This document shows, piece after piece, positions 5,297 through 12,001 of a DNA stretch of 15,548 nucleotides (positions within the stretch are counted from its first letter, which is position 1; each line of letters begins with the position of its first letter). Source of the DNA: Chloroflexota bacterium. Its GTDB lineage: Bacteria > Chloroflexota > Limnocylindria > Limnocylindrales > CSP1-4. The translations under genes were made by a program, and so were the position numbers. Under the pieces are notes generated by a model that searched no databases, was not told the DNA's origin, and saw only the letters and a program-made list of their open reading frames with translations. The stretch is taken from NCBI GenBank assembly GCA_025355255.1, contig JANYAA010000302.1, forward strand, positions 1-15,548, in the 5' to 3' direction.

Positions 5297-6930
5297 CCGA
5301 TCTGCCCGCCACCCAGCACGCCATTCAGTTCACCGGTCCCGGCACGCTCGTGCACAACGCCGCCAAGCCCGTGCCGGCCCCTGGCCCCACACAGGTGGTG
5401 CTCAAGGTGGAGGCGACAGGGCTCTGCTTCTCGGACACCAAGCTCCTCCACGCCTGGACCAGCCACCCGCGCAAGGGTCCGGTGCTGGCCGGCTTGCCAG
5501 GGGAGGTACTGGCTGAGATCCCCTCGTACACGCCGGGGGAACTCCCCGGCACGCCTGGCCACGAGTGCTGCGCCCGGGTCGTGGCCGTTGGCTCAGCCGT
5601 GGCACACCACGCGGTCGGCGAGCGGGTCCTCGTCCAGACCGACTATCGCCACCTGGCCACCGCCGGTTCCAACGCGGCCCTCGGCTACAACTTCGAGGGC
5701 GGCCTCGCCGAGTTCATCCTGCTTGACGAGCGGATGATCCTAGACCCGGCGACCGGGGAGCGGTTCCTGATCCCCGTACGCGAGGACCCGTCCGGCAGCG
5801 CGGTCGCCCTGCTTGAGCCGTGGGCGTGCGTGGAGAAGTCGTACGCCACCTCTGAGCGTCGGGCGCCGCTCGTGGGCGGGAGACTGCTTGTGGCCGTGGA
5901 GCCGGGTGCAGCACTCGCAGGCGTCGAGGCGATGGCGGCCGTCGCGGCGCCAGTCGAGCTGGTGCGTCTGGAACCCGTCGACGACGCGGCGCTCGCAGCG
6001 CTAGCCGGCCGCCGGTTCGACGACATCGTCTACGCGGGCGCCAGCGCGGACCACATCGAGGCGCTCATCGAGCTGCTCGGCCCGGGAGGCGTGATCGACA
6101 TAGTCCTCGGCGGGCGGCGCGTGGAGCGTGACGTGGCCGTTGACGTGGGCCGGATCCACTACGACCCCATCCGCCTGACCGGCACAACGAGCGCGATCGC
6201 TGCTCACGGCTACGCGCGGATTCCGCCCGACGGCGAGCTGCGCGACGGCGACGCGGTGGCGATCGTGGGCGCCGCGGGGCCGATGGGCTTCATGCACACG
6301 GTGCGCGCGGCGACGATTGGCCGTCAGGGTCTCAGCGTGGCTGCAATCGACATCGACGACAGCCGGCTCGCCCACCTTGCCGAGGTCGCCGGGCCCGTGG
6401 CAGCCGGCAACGGCGTCGCTGCGACCTTCACCAACAGCCGTGTGGCGCCGCCAACCGAAGGCGCCTACTCGTACGTCGGGGTCATGGTTCCGGCGCCTGC
6501 GCTGGTGGTGCAGGCCGTCGCGATGGCCGCGCCGGGCGCGCGCATCAACTTGTTCGCTGGCTTCGCCGTGGGCACCAAGGCGAAGCTCGATCTCAACGCA
6601 ATCGTCGGGCGCGGGCTGTACCTCTTCGGCACAAGCGGCTCGGAGATCCGGGACATGCGCGCCGTCCTCGCGCGGCTGGAGTCCGGCCAGCTCGACACAA
6701 ACATGTCCGTGGATGCGGTATGCGGGCTGGAAGGCGTCGGAGCGGCGCTCGCCGCCGTTGAGGCCCGAAGCTCCGGCGGCAAGATCGTCGTTTACCCGGC
6801 GCTCCACAATCTCGGCCTGGTCCGGCTCTCCGAACTCGCGGAGCGCTTCCCGACGGTGGCGGCCAAGCTGCGGGACGGCCGCTGGACCGCCGAGGCCGAG
6901 GCCGCGCTGCTCACGGAAGCCTCGCGGTGA
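5293..6930 (+). CDS. Long medium-chain (zinc-type) sugar/polyol dehydrogenase, SorE-like, with two Rossmann segments
   Basis: The GTG at 5293 has GAAGGA (5281-5286) 6 nt upstream. The 545-residue protein begins as an MDR enzyme: GLCFSDTK (C45), GTPGHECCARV (H90, E91) and LLEPWACVEKSY (E175) supply the catalytic-zinc ligands. The four-cysteine structural zinc loop is absent. LGYNFEGGLAEF and the LLEPWACVE block resemble sorbose-1-phosphate-reductase-like members (from memory). Usual length is 340-410. The excess comes from a first Rossmann-like half at about residues 195-275 with a degraded loop (LLVAVEPGAALAG). The canonical nucleotide-binding domain comes later, at about 320-430 (IVGAAGPMG, then AIDID; D353/D355 suggests NAD). 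It is coupled by GTGA to the kinase remnant and, at its own stop, to the next dehydrogenase. Substrate is unknown; a ketose/polyol phosphate or sugar alcohol is likely. Confidence 0.85.
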   Translation: MTDLPATQHAIQFTGPGTLVHNAAKPVPAPGPTQVVLKVEATGLCFSDTKLLHAWTSHPRKGPVLAGLPGEVLAEIPSYTPGELPGTPGHECCARVVAVGSAVAHHAVGERVLVQTDYRHLATAGSNAALGYNFEGGLAEFILLDERMILDPATGERFLIPVREDPSGSAVALLEPWACVEKSYATSERRAPLVGGRLLVAVEPGAALAGVEAMAAVAAPVELVRLEPVDDAALAALAGRRFDDIVYAGASADHIEALIELLGPGGVIDIVLGGRRVERDVAVDVGRIHYDPIRLTGTTSAIAAHGYARIPPDGELRDGDAVAIVGAAGPMGFMHTVRAATIGRQGLSVAAIDIDDSRLAHLAEVAGPVAAGNGVAATFTNSRVAPPTEGAYSYVGVMVPAPALVVQAVAMAAPGARINLFAGFAVGTKAKLDLNAIVGRGLYLFGTSGSEIRDMRAVLARLESGQLDTNMSVDAVCGLEGVGAALAAVEARSSGGKIVVYPALHNLGLVRLSELAERFPTVAAKLRDGRWTAEAEAALLTEASR

Positions 6931-7931
6931 AGGTGGCCCGCCTCCACGGCGCTGGTGACGTGCGCGTCGCCGATGAAGCTGAGCCGGTTGCCGGGTCGGG
7001 CGAGGCCATTGTCCGCATCACTGCTGTGGGAATCTGCGGCTCCGACCTCCACTGGTACGAGGAGTCCGCGATCGGCGAGGCCGCGCTGACCGCGCCGCTG
7101 TGCCTGGGCCACGAGGCCGCCGGCGTCATGGAGACTGGGCCACGCGCTGGCCAGCGCGTGGCGATCGACCCTAACCTCGCCTGCGCCCGCTGTGACACCT
7201 GCGTTCGCGGGCTGCCGCACCTCTGTCCCAACGTCCGGTTTCTTGGCCACAGCACGACCGACGGCGCGATGCGCGAGCGGATCGCTTGGCCGGAGCGCGC
7301 CCTCGTCCCCATCCCCGACGACATGGACGACCTCGCGGGCGCCATGCTCGAGCCCCTCGGCGTGGCGATCCACGCCCTGCGGCTCGCAGCGCTGCGCCCC
7401 GGGGACAGCATCGGCATCTTCGGCGCGGGGCCGATCGGCCGGCTGCTCATCCGGCTCGCCCTCGCGTCCGGCGCCTCGACGGTTGTGGCAACCGACCGGC
7501 TGCCGCACCGCGTGGAGGCCGCCCGTTCCGACGGCGCGTTCGCCGTGCTGGTTGACGGCGGGCGCGAGTTGGCTGCGCTCCAGGAGGCACTCGGCGGGCG
7601 CCCGCTCGATACGGCAATTGAGATCGCAGGCGAGGCCGACGCCGTCCGCACGGCCGCACTGCTCGTTCGACCGGGCACCCGCGTGGTGGTGGCTGGCATC
7701 CCGGTCCACGACGAGATTGAGCTGCCCGCGTCGCTGCTTCGCCGCAAGGGCCTCGACCTGCGCTTCGCGCGCCGCATGAACCGCGTCCACGAGGAGGCAA
7801 TCGCGCTCGCCGGCCGGATCCGTCCCGCCGAGGTGGTGACGGCCGTCTACCCGCTTGAGGCGGCACCCGAGGCGATGGCCCAGGCGGCGCGCCGCGCCGG
7901 CTCGAAGGTGGTTGTCCGCCCTGCGCCCTGA
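6927..7931 (+). CDS. Zinc-dependent medium-chain dehydrogenase (sorbitol/threonine dehydrogenase-like)
   Basis: A 334-residue MDR of normal length. The GTG at 6927 overlaps the upstream TGA (GTGA), giving translational coupling. Catalytic-zinc ligands are C37 (GICGSDLHWY), H62/E63 (LGHEAAG) and E142 (AMLEPLGVAIHA). Structural zinc is held by C86, C89, C92 and C100 (CARCDTCVRGLPHLC). The Rossmann loop is GAGPIG (166-171), with D190 at the end of the second strand favouring NAD over NADP. It would oxidise a secondary alcohol of a sugar, polyol or sugar acid in the cytoplasm. Pairing with the upstream long dehydrogenase and closeness to the L-sugar island suggest a carbohydrate substrate. In some non-phosphorylative L-fucose/L-rhamnose routes a 2-keto-3-deoxy acid is oxidised at C4, and this enzyme is a candidate for that step (inference). 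It converges with the next gene with a 22-bp gap and no clear terminator. Confidence 0.9.
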   Translation: MKVARLHGAGDVRVADEAEPVAGSGEAIVRITAVGICGSDLHWYEESAIGEAALTAPLCLGHEAAGVMETGPRAGQRVAIDPNLACARCDTCVRGLPHLCPNVRFLGHSTTDGAMRERIAWPERALVPIPDDMDDLAGAMLEPLGVAIHALRLAALRPGDSIGIFGAGPIGRLLIRLALASGASTVVATDRLPHRVEAARSDGAFAVLVDGGRELAALQEALGGRPLDTAIEIAGEADAVRTAALLVRPGTRVVVAGIPVHDEIELPASLLRRKGLDLRFARRMNRVHEEAIALAGRIRPAEVVTAVYPLEAAPEAMAQAARRAGSKVVVRPAP

Positions 7932-7953
7932 GGTTTGTCGCTGAGCCTTCGCG

Positions 7954-9045
7954 CTACCCCTTCGCGATCTTGCCCGCGTCCCAGCGCTCGGCGGCGGTCT
8001 TGACCTCCTGGGAGGCGCCCGCGGCCGCGACCAGGATCACGTCGCCTGCGTCCACCACGATCACGTCGCGCAGGCCGATGGTGACGATGGGCCGGTCCTT
8101 CGCCAGCACCAGCGTGCGCTCTGAGCCGAGGTCGGCCCGCGGACCGCTGCCGGTCACGCCGGACGCGGCCGTCCCGCCAGGGGCTGAGGCGGCGTCCCGC
8201 TCCGCGAGCGCGGTCCGGAGCGAGCTCCAGCTGCCAAGGTCGCTCCACCCCACGGCGGCGCGCAGCATGGCCACCCGGCCCTCGCGCGCGGCGGGTTCCA
8301 GGACCGCGTAGTCGATCGATGTCGCGCGCACGCGTGCGTACGCTGCTCCGAGTTCCGCCGAACCGGCTGCGACGCCGGCTCGGACGTCCGCGAGAATGTC
8401 CGGCGAGCCGGTCTGGAAGGCCGCCAGCAGCGCGTCGATCCGCCACAGGAAAATGCCCGCGTTCCACGCGACGGGGGCGGGTCCGTCAAGCAGGATGCGC
8501 GCCTCGGCCGCGGAAGGCTTCTCCGTAAACCGCTCTACGGCAACCGCGCCCTCGTGCCCCGAGACCGGATCGCCCGCCACGATGTACCCAAAGCCCGTCT
8601 CCGGGCCGTCCGGGGCGATGCCGAGGGTGACCAGGGGGCCGTGCGCCTCGGCGGCGAGGGCCGCAGCCCGGCGCAACAGCGCGCGGAACGCAGGCTCGTC
8701 GGCGACGAGGTGGTCCGCCGGCAGCACAACCATCACCTCGTCGTTCGGGCGGCCTAGGGAGGTCGCGGCGAGCGCCACCGCGGCGGCCGTGTTGCGGGCC
8801 ACCGGCTCCGCCAAGAGCATGTCTGCGCACAGGGCAGGGAGCTGCGCTTGGACCAGGCCCGCATACCGGCGGTCGGTCACCACGGCCACATCGGCGGCAT
8901 CCACGAGGCCCGGCACGATGCGGTCCCACGTGCGCTGCAGCAGGGTCCGATCCCCCACCAGCGACAGGAACGGCTTGGGGCACTCCGGCCGCGACAACGG
9001 CCAGAGTCTGGTGCCACCGCCACCGGCGAGAATGACTGCGAGCAC
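7954..9045 (-). CDS. manC: Mannose-1-phosphate guanylyltransferase (GDP-mannose pyrophosphorylase)
   Basis: A 363-residue, single-domain ManC-type enzyme lacking the fused phosphomannose isomerase cupin of long forms. The GTG at 9045 has a perfect AGGAGG (complement of 9051-9056) 5 nt upstream. Signatures are VILAGGGGTRLWPLSRPECP with KPF, EPVARNTAAA (80-89), LPADH (108-112, metal-binding Asp), PETGFGYI (148-155), FTEKP (173-177) and WNAGIFLW (194-201). It makes GDP-mannose from mannose-1-phosphate and GTP in the cytoplasm. That is the direct substrate of the divergent GDP-mannose 3,5-epimerase, 157 bp away. The two share an intergenic region with an 18-bp palindrome, so co-regulation is likely. 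Assignment to mannose rather than another hexose-1-phosphate rests on these motifs and the neighbour. Confidence 0.94.
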   Translation of the reverse strand: MLAVILAGGGGTRLWPLSRPECPKPFLSLVGDRTLLQRTWDRIVPGLVDAADVAVVTDRRYAGLVQAQLPALCADMLLAEPVARNTAAAVALAATSLGRPNDEVMVVLPADHLVADEPAFRALLRRAAALAAEAHGPLVTLGIAPDGPETGFGYIVAGDPVSGHEGAVAVERFTEKPSAAEARILLDGPAPVAWNAGIFLWRIDALLAAFQTGSPDILADVRAGVAAGSAELGAAYARVRATSIDYAVLEPAAREGRVAMLRAAVGWSDLGSWSSLRTALAERDAASAPGGTAASGVTGSGPRADLGSERTLVLAKDRPIVTIGLRDVIVVDAGDVILVAAAGASQEVKTAAERWDAGKIAKG

Positions 9046-9078
9046 GGGTTCCTCCTGGGGAGTGGCAGCCGAGCCGAC

Positions 9079-9092
9079 GTGTCTACTGACAC
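9079..9092. promoter_or_regulatory. Short inverted repeat GTGTC-N4-GACAC upstream of manC
   Basis: A 5-bp inverted repeat with a 4-bp centre lies 34 nt upstream of the manC start in the manC/epimerase divergent region. It may be a second regulator site or part of the manC promoter. Its sequence differs from the CG-centred palindrome at 9119-9136, and at this size chance is quite possible. Confidence 0.2.
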
Positions 9093-9118
9093 ATGAGGGC
9101 TAGACAGGCCTGCGAGTG

Positions 9119-9136
9119 CGTGGTAACGTTACCACG
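9119..9136. promoter_or_regulatory. LacI-family operator, perfect 18-bp palindrome (site 1)
   Basis: CGTGGTAACGTTACCACG is a perfect 18-bp palindrome with a central CG step, the hallmark of LacI/GalR-family operators (the hinge-helix leucine intercalates at the central CpG). It lies 66 nt upstream of the epimerase ATG and 73 nt upstream of the manC GTG, so it can control both divergent units. Core TGGTAACGTTACCA (9121-9134) matches the sites at 11955-11968 and 14208-14221. The likely binder is the LacI-type regulator encoded at 12002. Confidence 0.8.
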
Positions 9137-9202
9137 ACAAGTCGACAATGCTTCTCTTCCGCCGACGTGCCGGCGCTGCCGGACGCACAGAGGTAATCCC
9201 CG

Positions 9203-10264
9203 ATGACCGCCCAGTACACCGACACGATCCCCGGCTCCGAGGTGAAGCGCGGGCTCGCCAAGGACGACCTGATCGTCATCGCCGGGGCTGGCGGCTTCAT
9301 CGCAGGCTCCCTCACGCGGTACTTCACCGAGCAGGGCTACACGAACATCCGAGCGATCGACCGCAAGCCGCTCCCGGACTGGTACCTGCGGGTCCCGGGC
9401 GTTGAGTCCATCTCCATGGACCTGTCCCACGAGCAGAACGCCATCGAGGCGGTCCGCGGCGCGAAGGAGGTCTACAACCTCGCTGCCGACATGGGCGGCA
9501 TGGGCTTCATCGAGAACTTCCGCGTTGAGTGCCTGCGCAGCATCCTCGTGAACACGCACCTGACCGAGGCATCCTACCGCGCCGGCGTGTCGCGCTACTT
9601 CTTCTCCTCCTCAGCGTGCGCCTACAACACGGACCTGCAGAAGTCGCCCGAGGTCATCGCGCTCAAGGAGTCCGACGCCTACCCAGCCATGGCCGAGCGG
9701 GGCTACGGCTGGGAGAAGCTCATCTCCGAGATGTTCTGTCAGGAGTACTGGGCGGAGCGGGGGCTCGAGACCCACATCGCCCGCTTCCACAACATCTACG
9801 GCCCCAACGGCACCTGGTTCGGCGGCCGCGAGAAGGCGCCGGCGGCCATGTCCCGCAAGGTGCTCGAGGCGCTTGACTCCGGCGACATGCGGATTGAGAT
9901 CTGGGGCGACGGGACCCAGACGCGCTCGTTCTGTTACATCGACGACTGCGTCCACGGCATCGACCTGATCATGCACACCCCTGCGCTGATCGCGACGCCG
10001 ATCAACCTCGGATCGTCCGAGCTCGTCTCCATCAACGAGCTCGTCTCCATCGTGGAGGAGATCGGCGGCGTCAAGCTCGAGCGCAGCTACAAGCTGGATG
10101 CGCCCAAGGGCGTCGCGGGCCGCAATAGCGACAACACGATGATCCAGCAGGTCCTCGGCTGGGAGCCCAACACACCGCTTCGTGATGGCATGGCTGCCAC
10201 GTACGCCTGGATCGCCGAGCAGTTTGCGGCCCGCAAGGCCGGCAAGCGCGTCGTCGAGGGCTGA
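9203..10264 (+). CDS. gme: GDP-mannose 3,5-epimerase (extended SDR)
   Basis: A 353-residue extended SDR; the ATG at 9203 has AGAGG (9189-9193) 9 nt upstream. It reads like the plant enzyme: IAGAGGFIAGSL (NAD loop, 27-38), YNLAADMGGMGFIENF (91-106, diagnostic), SSSACAY (135-141), KESDAYPA, YGWEK (Y168, K172), RFHNIYGPNGTWFGGREKAP (194-213), WGDGTQTRSFCYIDD and GRNSDN. Relative to Arabidopsis GME (Cys145, Tyr174, Lys178, Lys217, recalled from the literature), C139, Y168, K172 and K211 all match with a constant offset of -6. The reaction is GDP-D-mannose to GDP-L-galactose, with GDP-L-gulose as the 5-epimer product, using bound NAD for transient C4 oxidation. It is first in an operon with the GHMP-like and nucleotidyltransferase genes (5-bp gap, then GTGA) and diverges from manC, the source of its substrate. 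Confidence 0.92.
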   Translation: MTAQYTDTIPGSEVKRGLAKDDLIVIAGAGGFIAGSLTRYFTEQGYTNIRAIDRKPLPDWYLRVPGVESISMDLSHEQNAIEAVRGAKEVYNLAADMGGMGFIENFRVECLRSILVNTHLTEASYRAGVSRYFFSSSACAYNTDLQKSPEVIALKESDAYPAMAERGYGWEKLISEMFCQEYWAERGLETHIARFHNIYGPNGTWFGGREKAPAAMSRKVLEALDSGDMRIEIWGDGTQTRSFCYIDDCVHGIDLIMHTPALIATPINLGSSELVSINELVSIVEEIGGVKLERSYKLDAPKGVAGRNSDNTMIQQVLGWEPNTPLRDGMAATYAWIAEQFAARKAGKRVVEG

Positions 10265-10269
10265 CCACG

Positions 10270-11085
10270 ATGACCGGGCCGGTCACCGCCTCCTCTGCGG
10301 CCAAGGCCAGCCTCAAGGGGGCAATTGGCACCCTCCCGTACCGCCTGCAGCTCGCGGGTGGCTGGATCGACCAGCCGTTTATCTCGTCGCGCAACCCTGA
10401 GCCGCCGGGATCGATGGTCGTGGTGTCGCTCCAGCCCGTGGTCCGCTACATGGACCGCTGCGGGATGGCCACCGGCACCCGCGTTGTCGCCCGGGGGCTA
10501 TGGGGCGAGTCGCTGCCGGCTGGCGGGGCGCCCGCAAGCCTTGTTCGCGAGCTCTACGCCGCCGAGAACGCCAACCTGGTTGAGCCCTCCGGCTCGCAGG
10601 ACATGTGCGGCCTTGTTTACCCCGGGATCAGCCGGCTGGACTACGACGCCAACGTTGACGGGGGCTGGTTTCCCTCGGAGGTGACGTCCACCACAGATCC
10701 GGAGGTTGTCGCCTGGCTGGGGCGGGTCATCCACCTGGTGCCCGTCATGCAGCGACCGGTGGGATATGGACCGCTCGGGATCAAGCGGCTTGATCCTGGC
10801 TGGATCACGCGGCTGTCGGCCAGCGGCCGCGCCTGCTATGACGCGATTGTGGGCATGGACATCGCGGCGCTCGGCGAATCCTTCAACGAGTGCTCGCGGG
10901 CGTGGGACGCCATTCTGCCCCAGGTGTTCGTGCATCCGACGATCAACGTCGACCTCAAGGGGCTGCTCGCCGCCTACGCCGCGGACTCCGCCGGCGCCAT
11001 GATGTCGGGGTGCGGCGGCGGGTATGTGATCGTTGCCTCGGAGACGCCGCCGCCAGGCTCGTCCCGCGTGGTCGTGCGCACGTGA
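10270..11085 (+). CDS. GHMP-superfamily (fucokinase/heptose-kinase-like) protein lacking the central ATP motif
   Basis: The ATG at 10270 has GAGGG (10256-10260) 9 nt upstream, and 5 bp separate it from the epimerase. The 271-residue protein has GHMP motif 1 in the fucokinase/HddA style (LPYRLQLAGGWIDQPF, residues 22-37), the PSGSQDMCGLVYPG block with Asp111 (base-like residue in GHMP kinases), and motif 3 (GAMMSGCGGGYVIVAS, 242-257). The usual motif 2 (PxxxGLGSSSA), which binds ATP phosphates, is not visible. Its place (about residues 68-95) reads GTRVVARGLWGESLPAGGAP. The protein is also shorter than typical kinases (300-350). It may phosphorylate an L-sugar at C1, feeding the next gene, or it may have lost kinase activity and act as a sugar-binding or isomerising relative. 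Kinase function is therefore only moderately likely. Confidence 0.7.
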   Translation: MTGPVTASSAAKASLKGAIGTLPYRLQLAGGWIDQPFISSRNPEPPGSMVVVSLQPVVRYMDRCGMATGTRVVARGLWGESLPAGGAPASLVRELYAAENANLVEPSGSQDMCGLVYPGISRLDYDANVDGGWFPSEVTSTTDPEVVAWLGRVIHLVPVMQRPVGYGPLGIKRLDPGWITRLSASGRACYDAIVGMDIAALGESFNECSRAWDAILPQVFVHPTINVDLKGLLAAYAADSAGAMMSGCGGGYVIVASETPPPGSSRVVVRT

Positions 11086-11906
11086 CGGCTGCCGTCCCAG
11101 CCGCAGTGGTTGTCGAGTTTGGCCTCGACAACCTCAAATCGGACGACGTGCGGTTCCTCGAGCAGGCCGCGGCGCTGGGGCCCCTGCGCGTTCGGGTCCC
11201 GTCTGACGCGCTGGCGGCGGCCCAGACCGGAGCGGCACCCCTGTTCCCAGCGGCCGAGCGCCTGTTCCTCGCCGAGTCCCTGCGGTTTGTCGACGCCGCG
11301 CAGATCGTGGACCGGCCGGTCGTCGAGGCGCTGGTGGACCTTGCTGCCGCCGGCGAGCGTCTCGCGGTGCGCGAGGAGGATGCCGACGCCGGCCTTCGCT
11401 CGGCCGCCGAGGCGCGTGGCGTGCCGGTGACCGAGATCAGCCTCCTGGCCCGCGCCGGGTTTCCGGTTCCAGACCCAGTTGACCCGCCGCCCGGCGCGCC
11501 GCGCGTTGTGATCACCGGCTGCTACGACTGGCTCCACTCCGGACACATCCGCTTCCTCATGGACGCCGCCGCTTACGGCGCCCTCTATGCGGTGGTCGGG
11601 AGCGACCGCAACGTTGCGCTTCTCAAGGGGCCGGGGCACCCGCTGCAGCATGAGGGGGAGCGCCGTTACATGGTGGGCGCGGTCAAGTCCGTCTACCGCT
11701 GCCTCGTTTCGTCAGGCACGGGCTGGATGGATGCTGAGCCCGAGATCGCCCAGATTCGGCCGACCCACTACGTCGTGAATGAGGATGGCGACCAGCCCCA
11801 GAAGCGGGAGTTCTGCCGCGAGCACGGCATCCAGTACGTCGTGCTCCAGCGCCTGCCGCACGCTGGGCTGCCCGCGCGAACGAGCACGGCGCTGCGCGGG
11901 TTCTAG
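11082..11906 (+). CDS. Tandem-domain HxGH nucleotidyltransferase (cytidylyltransferase fold)
   Basis: The GTG at 11082 overlaps the upstream TGA (GTGA), so translation is coupled. An in-frame upstream start at 10890 would run inside the kinase-like gene and is rejected. In the 274-residue product the C-terminal half (142-274) is a complete domain: VVITGCYDWLHSGHIRFL (HSGH at 152-155), VVGSDRNVALLKGPGHPL, EGERRYMVGAVKSV and RTSTALRG (266-273, the I-S-S-T-like motif). The N-terminal half (about 9-120) aligns to it as a second, degenerate copy without HxGH (FGLDNLKSDDVRFL; APLFPAAERLFLAESLRFVD; LAVREEDADAGLRSAAEARG). Such enzymes join a nucleoside monophosphate to a phosphorylated sugar or alcohol (HldE, TagD and PCYT2 relatives). 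Here it probably activates the product of the GHMP-like protein; nucleotide and sugar are unknown. It is last in the epimerase operon. Confidence 0.82.
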   Translation: MTAAVPAAVVVEFGLDNLKSDDVRFLEQAAALGPLRVRVPSDALAAAQTGAAPLFPAAERLFLAESLRFVDAAQIVDRPVVEALVDLAAAGERLAVREEDADAGLRSAAEARGVPVTEISLLARAGFPVPDPVDPPPGAPRVVITGCYDWLHSGHIRFLMDAAAYGALYAVVGSDRNVALLKGPGHPLQHEGERRYMVGAVKSVYRCLVSSGTGWMDAEPEIAQIRPTHYVVNEDGDQPQKREFCREHGIQYVVLQRLPHAGLPARTSTALRGF

Positions 11907-11954
11907 TGCTCGGGCAGGCGTCCTGAGCGTTCGCTGGACATCCTCCCCGTGCGT

Positions 11955-11968
11955 TGCTAGCGTTACCA
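11955..11968. promoter_or_regulatory. LacI-family operator upstream of the lacI-type gene (site 2)
   Basis: TGCTAGCGTTACCA has a central CG and one half-site (TTACCA) identical to the palindrome at 9119-9136; the other half matches 4 of 6. It lies 33 nt upstream of the regulator ATG at 12002, the expected place for negative autoregulation. Its asymmetry predicts weaker binding than site 1. Confidence 0.6.
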
Positions 11969-12001
11969 GACCAGCACGCTTGAAGGGCTCAGCAACAAAG
12001 C

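Noticed and set aside
7932..7953. Terminator between the convergent dehydrogenase and manC genes
   Set aside because: The 22-bp gap and its flanks show short direct repeats (CCTTCGCG) but no stem with a T-run on either strand.
9203..10264. Calling the epimerase a generic UDP-glucose 4-epimerase or GDP-mannose 4,6-dehydratase
   Set aside because: The AADMGGMGFI and GGREKAP motifs and the SxC pair (S137, C139) are specific to GDP-mannose 3,5-epimerase and absent from those families.
10890..11081. Upstream extension of the nucleotidyltransferase into the GHMP-like gene
   Set aside because: The extra residues are Arg-rich and come from a shifted frame of the conserved GHMP motif 3 region. The GTG at 11082 with the GTGA overlap is a better start.
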